DNA of 10,981 nucleotides from assembly GCA_964618855.1 (NCBI GenBank), contig CAZUCD010000128.1:1-10981 (forward strand), given 5' to 3'. Shown piece after piece: positions 1 to 5,039 of the stretch (position 1 is its first letter; each line of letters opens with the position of its first letter). The translations under genes were made by a program, and so were the position numbers. Below the pieces are notes generated by a model. It was given only the letters and a program-made list of their open reading frames with translations. It did not search any database and was not told the origin of the DNA. The DNA comes from CAZUCD01 sp964618855. Lineage in GTDB: Bacteria > Sumerlaeota > Sumerlaeia > SLMS01 > JANRJK01.

Positions 1-143
1 TGGAACCCGATGTAGACGACCTCGAAGCCGTGCTGGCGGAGGGTTCGCGACACCGCCACGATGGCCGCGTCGTGCCCGTCGCAGAGTGCCACGGCGGTCA
101 GTGCGCGAAGGGGATGTCCGTCTTGCGGGGCGTTGTCTGTCAT
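1..143 (-). CDS. N-terminus of a cobalamin-binding mutase protein, IcmF-like (partial)
   Basis: Only the first 47 codons are in the window, reading from ATG at 143 toward base 1 and running off the left edge. After about 14 polar residues comes a beta strand (ALTAVALCDGHDAAI) and a helix leading to FEVVYIGF. The DGHDAAI...V.RTL...G.EVVYIG pattern is that of a B12-binding Rossmann domain, and the wording DGHDAAI is closer to the N-terminus of fused isobutyryl-CoA mutase (IcmF) than to methylmalonyl-CoA mutase, whose B12 domain usually has DGHDRG. The B12-binding His motif (DxHxxG) seen deeper in such domains may be this DGHDA stretch or lie beyond the edge. The gene follows an acyl-CoA dehydrogenase on the same strand with a 102-base gap. 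A weak GGGA lies 7 bases before the start. It could be a full IcmF, a B12-plus-GTPase (MeaI) protein, or a small B12 subunit; the window cannot tell which. Confidence 0.65.
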   Translation of the reverse strand, partial: MTDNAPQDGHPLRALTAVALCDGHDAAIVAVSRTLRQHGFEVVYIGF

Positions 144-167
144 CTGTGGTTCCCGTGTGGTCTCAGG

Positions 168-188
168 TTTCGGGCTTCGGGTCTCGGG
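168..188. repeat. Three tandem imperfect 7-base units in an intergenic gap
   Basis: The gap between the acyl-CoA dehydrogenase and the B12-domain gene holds three consecutive 7-base units, TTTCGGG, CTTCGGG and TCTCGGG, differing at one or two positions each. Just beside them, a 6-base inverted repeat GCTCCG (202-207) / CGGAGC (217-222) with a 9-base loop could form a hairpin in the mRNA between the two genes. No run of T follows on either strand, so it does not look like an intrinsic terminator. Function unknown; a processing or attenuation site is only a guess. Confidence 0.45.
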
Positions 189-245
189 TTGGTCCGTCGG
201 TGCTCCGCGGTGGTGCCGGAGCCCGGAGCCGGCAACCGGAAACGG

Positions 246-1994
246 CTATCTGAACTCGGGCATCTCATTGCCCGCCTCGATGAGGAGTGCGGCGGCGGCG
301 CGTTCGTGGCGGATGCGTTCGCGGGCGATCTCGGCGCATGCGGCGAGGTCGAGCTGGAGGGTTCCATCGAGTTCGTGCTCGATGGGGCCGGCGATGGAGT
401 TTGCGCGGTCCGCGACGAGGCGGGCGGCGCGGGCGAGCGAGAGCGCGCCGAGGTGGCCGGCGAGTTCCCGCAGGTCGCGGGCGATCTCGCCGGCGGACTG
501 TATGCGGGCGGCGCGGTTCATGGCACTTTCGGCGGCGAACAGCTCGGCGGCGATGTCGGCGATGGCCCAGACGACGTCCTGCTCGACGCGGGGGGGCTTG
601 GTTGCGGGCGGGCCCAGGACGGCCTCGAAGAAGCGCGCAGCGACGCGGCGGACCGGCGCGGCGGCATCCCCCCCGCTCGACTGCGCGGCCCTCAGGCCCT
701 CGCGCACGGCCTCGCCGTCGCCCCCCTTGAAGACGCGGCGTGTGAAGGTGCTCCACACGTTGATGCGGTTGATCTCGTTGGTGCCTTCGTAGAGGCGGGA
801 GACGCGGAGGTCGCGGTAGTACCGCGCGACGGGATACTCCTCCACGAAGCCGTAGCCGCCGTAGATTTGGACGGCGTGGTCGGCGCAGATGTTGGCGGCC
901 TCGGTGAGCCAGAACTTTGAGATGGAGCACTCCATGGCGAACTCCTCCGCCGCGGCGAGCTTGGCGGAGCCGCCGCCGGTGCGGTCGGCGGGCAGTTCGA
1001 GTGCGAGCCGGTCAATCTGGCCCGCGACGCGCGAGGCGATGGCCTCCCCCGCGAACGTGAGCGCGGCCATTTCCGCGAACTTCTGCCGCGTCATGCCGAA
1101 GCTGGAGATCGGGGCGCCGAACTGGCGGCGCTCGCCGGAGTATTGCAGGGCGTGCGCGAGCACCTGCTTCATGGCGCCGACCATCGTGGAGCCGAGCTTC
1201 AGGCGCCCGATGTTCAGCATGTTCATCGCGATCTTGTGCCCCTTGCCGATGGTGCCCAGGACGCGGTCCGGCGCGACGCGCACGCCCTTCAGCCGCAGGG
1301 CGCACGTGGAGGAGCCGCGAATGCCCATCTTGTGCTCCTCGGGGAGCACCTCGAGGCCCGGGTTGGAGCGCTCGACCACAAATGCCGTCAGGCCGTGGCC
1401 CGGGACCTGGGCGAAAACCTGGAACATGCCGGCCCACATGGCGTTGGTGATGAATTGCTTGGACCCATCGATGGTCCAGTGGCCGTCGGACCCCTGGACG
1501 GCGTTGGAGGTGCCGTTGAGTGCGTCGCTGCCGGCGCCGGGTTCGGTGAGGGCGTAGGCCGCGAGCATCCGCGCGGAGGTCAGGTCGGCGATGTACTGGC
1601 TGGTAAGTTCGGGGGAGCCCGCCAGGACGAGGGGTTGCATGCCGATGCCCTGGTGGACCATCGCGGCGACGCCGAAACTCCCGGCGCGGCCGAGTTCGCA
1701 GATGAGGGGGATGGTGTCCCGCAGGCCAAGCCCCAGGCCGCCCAGGGACTCGGGCACCTCCGCCGAGAAGAACCCAAGGTCCGCGAGGCCCTGCATGAGG
1801 CCGGGGATGGGGGCTCCGTGCGAGTCATCGATCTCGTCGAAGCGGGGCTGCACCTCCGTGGCGATGAACTGGCGCACGGTGGATGCGAACTCGACAATCT
1901 CGTTCGTTGTGTCCTCGGGTGTGTGGACATCCCGGGGATCGGCTGCGTGGAGAAGGAAGGAGGCGCCCCGCGAGGGTGCCGCATTCACGGCCAT
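246..1994 (-). CDS. Acyl-CoA dehydrogenase with C-terminal extension (VLCAD/FadE type)
   Basis: A flavoenzyme of 582 residues that oxidises acyl-CoA to 2-enoyl-CoA, passing electrons to ETF. Both family signatures are present: ALTEPGAGSDA around residues 148-158 (the FAD/substrate-binding middle domain) and Q-x2-GGYGF-x2-EYPVARYYRD before the catalytic stretch. YEGTNEI contains the expected catalytic base, Glu403. Helical N-terminal, beta middle and helical C-terminal domains are followed by about 150 further residues, as in VLCAD/ACAD9 and Bacillus-type FadE; this explains the length above the usual 380-400. An in-frame ATG at 2081 would add 29 residues (rich in Arg, His and Cys, not family-like) and would start inside the putative promoter, so the ATG at 1994, with AGGT about 13 bases upstream, is preferred. 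It precedes an IcmF-like gene on the same strand and faces away from the mutase-domain gene, which suggests oxidation of butyryl-, isobutyryl- or longer acyl-CoAs in the same pathway. Substrate length cannot be read from sequence. Confidence 0.93.
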   Translation of the reverse strand: MAVNAAPSRGASFLLHAADPRDVHTPEDTTNEIVEFASTVRQFIATEVQPRFDEIDDSHGAPIPGLMQGLADLGFFSAEVPESLGGLGLGLRDTIPLICELGRAGSFGVAAMVHQGIGMQPLVLAGSPELTSQYIADLTSARMLAAYALTEPGAGSDALNGTSNAVQGSDGHWTIDGSKQFITNAMWAGMFQVFAQVPGHGLTAFVVERSNPGLEVLPEEHKMGIRGSSTCALRLKGVRVAPDRVLGTIGKGHKIAMNMLNIGRLKLGSTMVGAMKQVLAHALQYSGERRQFGAPISSFGMTRQKFAEMAALTFAGEAIASRVAGQIDRLALELPADRTGGGSAKLAAAEEFAMECSISKFWLTEAANICADHAVQIYGGYGFVEEYPVARYYRDLRVSRLYEGTNEINRINVWSTFTRRVFKGGDGEAVREGLRAAQSSGGDAAAPVRRVAARFFEAVLGPPATKPPRVEQDVVWAIADIAAELFAAESAMNRAARIQSAGEIARDLRELAGHLGALSLARAARLVADRANSIAGPIEHELDGTLQLDLAACAEIARERIRHERAAAALLIEAGNEMPEFR

Positions 1995-2044
1995 GGTTGG
2001 GTGTGACCTGTTGTTGGGACGGTCGTGGGCGGCGGTGCGCCCGC

Positions 2045-2086
2045 AAGCGCTTAAGCATCGCCCAAGGTGTCCGCCGGTCAAGGCGG
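2045..2086 (-). promoter_or_regulatory. Candidate promoter/operator of the acyl-CoA dehydrogenase gene
   Basis: On the minus strand TTGACC (2081-2076) matches five of six bases of a sigma-70 -35 box. Sixteen bases further is GATGCT (2059-2054), a poor -10 box. The -35 hexamer forms exactly the loop of an inverted repeat CCGCC (2071-2075) / GGCGG (2082-2086), and next to the -10 lie two overlapping 8-base palindromes, AAGCGCTT (2045-2052) and GCTTAAGC (2049-2056). Such symmetry is typical of repressor sites, for example TetR-type regulators of acyl-CoA genes, but no regulator gene is in view. On the plus strand the same hairpin is followed by TTTCTGTTT, which could be read as a weak terminator. 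Confidence 0.3.
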
Positions 2087-2186
2087 TTTCTGTTTAGGAT
2101 ATTGAACGGCAGGGATGGAGGACCGACTTGCGGGGAAGCCGTCGGAGGTCTTGCAACCGGGAACGGATGCTGCTAGCAGCCATGGC

Positions 2187-2690
2187 ATGAAGACGAGCGA
2201 AGTCATTGACCTTATCAAGGACCTCGACGCCGCAGGTGTCCGCTACCTGGTGGTTGGAGGCATGGCGGTCATCGCCCATGGCTTCTCGCGAGGTACGGAA
2301 GACGTCGATCTGGTGATCGCTCCGGGCGCGGAGAATGCCGCCCTCTTGATCAGTCTTTTGACGCGTCGGGGGCACCGTCCCCGCGCACCGGTCAATCCCC
2401 TCGACTTCACGGATCCCGCCAAGCGCGAATCATGGATCCGGGACAAGCACATGCTGGCCTTCACGATGTTGCGGCCACGACCTGAAGCTCCGGATGTGGA
2501 CATCTTCCTCCGCGAGCCCTTCGACTTCGAGCAGGAGTGGGGGCAGTCAGCCCGGTACTCATTGGGGCCGGATGCCTCCATTCCCATCATCTCGCTCGAG
2601 ACTCTCCTTCGAATGAAGGACGAGGCCGGCCGAGACAAGGACGTGTTCGACGCGTTGATGCTCCGGAAGATTCAGGCGGCGCGAGATTGA
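2187..2690 (+). CDS. Stand-alone nucleotidyltransferase (MNT/AbiEii-like fold)
   Basis: A 167-residue protein of the DNA polymerase beta-like nucleotidyltransferase superfamily, which transfers NMP groups from NTPs. The core motif is present: VVGGMAVIAHG (Gly24-Gly25) followed by EDVDL with the metal-binding pair Asp39 and Asp41, and a third acidic strand DVDIF with Asp105. The C-terminal part has SLETLLRMKDEAGRDKDVFDAL, with Lys144 and Asp152 as in AbiEii- and DUF6036-like families. The ATG at 2187 is chosen because the fold begins right after it (helix, then GVRYLVVGG); an upstream ATG at 2115 would add 24 unstructured residues. Neither has a clear Shine-Dalgarno sequence. The gene overlaps the next small gene by four bases (TTGA). 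Known relatives include toxins of abortive-infection and toxin-antitoxin systems and uncharacterised tRNA- or protein-modifying enzymes; the target here is unknown. Confidence 0.8.
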   Translation: MKTSEVIDLIKDLDAAGVRYLVVGGMAVIAHGFSRGTEDVDLVIAPGAENAALLISLLTRRGHRPRAPVNPLDFTDPAKRESWIRDKHMLAFTMLRPRPEAPDVDIFLREPFDFEQEWGQSARYSLGPDASIPIISLETLLRMKDEAGRDKDVFDALMLRKIQAARD

Positions 2691-2917
2691 GCCCCCTCAG
2701 GATCCTGGACGGTCGTCTCCGCCTGAAACCCATCGAGGATCCGTGGGAAGCGTGTACCGCGGAGGGCATGGATTACGAGCAACTCCAATTGATGGCGGGG
2801 CGGACGATGCTCGAGCGGCTGGAGTGGGCCATGACGATGACTCAGCTCGCCCGGCGCGGCCGCGAGCAGGCCGAGGAGCGGCGCAGGGCGGCGCAGCAGC
2901 CCCCCGGGGACGGCTGA
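2687..2917 (+). CDS. Small hypothetical protein coupled to the nucleotidyltransferase
   Basis: A 76-residue ORF beginning with TTG at 2687, whose last bases form the TGA stop of the preceding gene (TTGA overlap). An AGGCGG stretch at about 2673-2678 lies about 8 bases upstream and could serve as ribosome site. The sequence starts SPLRILDGRL, has an acidic middle (EDPWEACTAEGMDY), then a predicted amphipathic helix TMLERLEWAMTMTQLARRGR, and ends in a charged, Gln/Pro-rich tail. The ERLEWxxxxxxLA pattern recalls small helical proteins often found next to stand-alone nucleotidyltransferases, possibly antitoxins or binding partners; that link is from memory and not tested. If the TTG is not used, an ATG at 2768 in the same frame would give only about 50 residues. 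Confidence 0.5.
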   Translation: MSPLRILDGRLRLKPIEDPWEACTAEGMDYEQLQLMAGRTMLERLEWAMTMTQLARRGREQAEERRRAAQQPPGDG

Positions 2918-2997
2918 GCCGGCGCCTTCCCCACTTGCCGCCCATCGGGGCCCTCGCGGCACAATCAGGCGCTTGATCCCCGACAGGAGCGCCGAAC

Positions 2998-4854
2998 ATG
3001 GGCCTGCTTCACGACTGCGCCAAAGCCGTATCCGACTACCACCGCGACACGGAGGAGCAGGTGCGGCGCCTCCGCGGCGACGCAGCCGCGGCGGAGCGCG
3101 CCGTCGCCGAGTTCACCGCGCGCCGCAAAGCCGTCCCGCACACCCACTCCTTCATCGGGACGGAGGTTCCCAAGGTCGCGCTTCCCGACTACGACGAGGC
3201 CGGGACCATCCACCGCTTCCGCCGCAGGGAGGGCATCCCCGGGGAGTTTCCCTACACCCAGGCCGCGTATCCGACGCAGTACCTGATCGAGGAGGGGACC
3301 GAGCACGGGGAGGAGCCCACGCGCATGTTCGCGGGACTCGGCCTGCCGGAGGACACGAACGCGCGGTTCCACCTGCTCGCCGCCAACCAGCGCTCGCACC
3401 GGCTTTCGACGGCGTTTGATGGCGTGACGCTCTACGGCATGGACCCCGACGACGAGGGCGTTCTCGGCAAGGTGGGCGAGGGGGGCGTCTCGGTGTCGAC
3501 CATCGAGGACATGGAGCGGCTGTACGCGGGCTTCGACCTCGGCGCGAAGACGACCAGCGTCTCGATGACCATCAACGGGCCGGCGCCGATCCTGATGGCG
3601 CAGTTCATCGCCGCCGCGGCGCGCCGCGAGATGCAGAAGGCGGGCATCCTCTCGAACGGGGCCGCCAACGGCCACACGAACGGCTCGCACGCAAAGGCGG
3701 TCGATCCCGAGACGCGCCGAAAGGTCATCACTGAGGTCGCCTCGAAGCTGCGCGGCACCGTGCAGGCGGACATCCTGAAGGAGGTGCAGGCGCAGAACGA
3801 GACGCTGTTCCCGCTCGAGCCCAGCCTGCGCCTGCTCGGCGACATGGTTAGCTACTGCGCGACGAACCTCCCTCGCTGGTACCCGATTTCGATCAGCGGC
3901 TACCACATCGCGGAGGCCGGCGCGGACCCGGTCGAGCAGCTCGCCTTCACAGTCGGCAACGGACTCTACTACGCGGACGCGTTCGCCCGGCGCGGGATGG
4001 ACATGTCGAAGGTCGCGCCGCGCCTTTCCTTTTTCTTTCAGTTCGACTACGACCTCGAGTCCGCGGTGATCGGACGCGTGGCCCGCAGGCTGTGGGCGAT
4101 CTCGATGGTGGAGCACTTCGGGCTGGATCCCGCCGCGGCGAAACTGAAGTTCCACGCGCAGACGAGCGGGCGCTCCCTTCAGGAGGCGGGGCTGCTCAAC
4201 AACATCACCCGCACGGCGATGCAGCTCTTCCTGTCGCTCTCGAACTACACGAACTCCGCGCACAGCAACTCCTACGACGAGGCGATCACGACGCCGACGG
4301 CCGAGGCGGCGCTCATCGCGAGCCAGACGCAGGCGCTCCTGCTCGAGGAGACGGGGCTCTTCCGGCACATGATGGGGCTGTACTCGACATCGCCCGGGCT
4401 GGCGGTGCTGACGGACCAGGTCGAATCGGGAGTCTGCCGCATCTGGGAGGAGATGGACCGGCTCGGGGGAGTGATCGAGGCGGTGGAGACGCGCTACATC
4501 CGCGCGCGGATCCAGGAATCCTTCTACCGGCGCGCGCGCCAGGTGGACTCACACACACGCAGCCTCGTGGGGGTGAACTGCTACGCCAACGAGCAGGAGA
4601 GCCGCCCGCAGGTTGCGCTGAGCCGGACGCCGCGCGAGGCGCGCGAGAGGCAGGCCGCGCGCACGCGCGACTTCAAGGCGCGCAACGCCGTCGCAGCCGA
4701 GGCCGCGCTCGCCCGCCTGCGCGAGGCCGCGAACAAGCCCGAGAACGAGACCAACGTCTTCGAGGTCCTCGTCGATGCCGTCGAGGTCGCCTCCCTCGGG
4801 CAGATCGTCGGCACGCTCCAGGGCTCGTGGGGCAGGTTCAGGGCGATGGTCTAG
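2998..4854 (+). CDS. Acyl-CoA mutase catalytic subunit, IcmF/IcmA-type, lacking B12 domain
   Basis: A 618-residue methylmalonyl-CoA mutase family TIM-barrel subunit that, with adenosylcobalamin, rearranges acyl-CoA carbon skeletons. IcmF-like segments run in order: VPKVALPDYD near 55, IPGEFPYTQ near 80, EEPTRMFAGLGLPEDTNARF (105-125), RLSTAFDGVTLYG near 145, TSVSMTINGPAP near 190, GTVQADILKEVQAQN (about 253-267), SISGYHIAEAGAD with catalytic His303, then LSFFFQFDYDLESAVIGRVARRLWA, KFHAQTSGRSLQE, NSYDEAITTP, and a C-terminal NVFEVLVDAVEVASLGQI. Substrate-pocket positions are Phe111 and Gln266, as in isobutyryl-CoA mutase, where methylmalonyl-CoA mutase has Tyr and Arg. There is no cobalamin-binding or GTPase domain, so a partner is required; the gene starting at 143 on the other strand is the obvious candidate. 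A Gly/Asn/His-rich insert (about 219-236) may be a flexible loop. AGGAG at 2985-2989, 8 bases upstream, fixes the start. Confidence 0.9.
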   Translation: MGLLHDCAKAVSDYHRDTEEQVRRLRGDAAAAERAVAEFTARRKAVPHTHSFIGTEVPKVALPDYDEAGTIHRFRRREGIPGEFPYTQAAYPTQYLIEEGTEHGEEPTRMFAGLGLPEDTNARFHLLAANQRSHRLSTAFDGVTLYGMDPDDEGVLGKVGEGGVSVSTIEDMERLYAGFDLGAKTTSVSMTINGPAPILMAQFIAAAARREMQKAGILSNGAANGHTNGSHAKAVDPETRRKVITEVASKLRGTVQADILKEVQAQNETLFPLEPSLRLLGDMVSYCATNLPRWYPISISGYHIAEAGADPVEQLAFTVGNGLYYADAFARRGMDMSKVAPRLSFFFQFDYDLESAVIGRVARRLWAISMVEHFGLDPAAAKLKFHAQTSGRSLQEAGLLNNITRTAMQLFLSLSNYTNSAHSNSYDEAITTPTAEAALIASQTQALLLEETGLFRHMMGLYSTSPGLAVLTDQVESGVCRIWEEMDRLGGVIEAVETRYIRARIQESFYRRARQVDSHTRSLVGVNCYANEQESRPQVALSRTPREARERQAARTRDFKARNAVAAEAALARLREAANKPENETNVFEVLVDAVEVASLGQIVGTLQGSWGRFRAMV

Positions 4855-4877
4855 GCTCGCGCGGGTCGAGTCTTTTT
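4853..4877 (+). terminator. Intrinsic terminator of the mutase gene
   Basis: A stem AGGCTCG (4853-4859) pairs with CGAGTCT (4867-4873), seven pairs including one G-T wobble, around a 7-base loop, followed at once by TTTT to 4877. The stem begins inside the TAG stop codon (4852-4854) of the mutase gene, so transcription would end immediately after it. This suggests the downstream cyclase-kinase gene has its own promoter. Confidence 0.5.
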
Positions 4878-5039
4878 GGGCTCGCAATCGGCCCATTCAC
4901 GTTGTTGGCTTGCCGCAACCGAGGGGCACTCGCAGCACGGTGGGTTCAATTCCTGTGTATCACCCGGGCGTTGATTAGCGATGCATGCGGCGCACGGGAA
5001 CGTTCGCCCCGCGAGTCATCTTGCAACAGGCGGGTGAGA
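4878..5039 (+). other. Intergenic region before the cyclase-kinase gene, with a possible 18-codon leader ORF
   Basis: No convincing -35/-10 pair is visible in this stretch, although a promoter is expected after the terminator. An 18-codon reading frame starts at ATG 4981 (MHAAHGNVRPASHLATGG) and ends with TGA at 5035-5037, overlapping a GTG at 5034 that is in frame with the cyclase-kinase gene (GTGA). It has no Shine-Dalgarno sequence and no resemblance that I recognise, so it may be chance. The stretch GGTTCAATTCC (4943-4953) equals a tRNA T-arm consensus, but no complete tRNA can be folded around it. Confidence 0.25.

Noticed and set aside
30..920. Long plus-strand frames (30-920, 61-792, 889-1557, 1143-2006) across the acyl-CoA dehydrogenase
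   Set aside because: They are antisense to a gene with clear family signatures and have Arg/Ala/Gly-rich compositions typical of frame shadows in GC-rich DNA.
1995..2081. 29-residue N-terminal extension of the acyl-CoA dehydrogenase from the ATG at 2081
   Set aside because: Its composition is not family-like and its start lies inside the candidate promoter; ATG 1994 gives the expected N-terminus.
2965..4368. 467-codon minus-strand frame opposite the mutase gene
   Set aside because: Rich in Arg, Val and Leu without any recognisable motif, fully antisense to a well-supported gene.
4943..4953. tRNA T-arm-like sequence GGTTCAATTCC, considered as tRNA fragment or attachment site
   Set aside because: The flanking T-stem would rest largely on G-T wobbles, and no D-arm, anticodon arm or acceptor pairing could be found upstream; no integrase is present.
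4092..5039. Upstream extension of the cyclase-kinase frame into the mutase gene
   Set aside because: The frame is open by chance through the mutase gene; the translated part is low-complexity Arg/Gly/Ala and the cyclase fold begins only after 5040.
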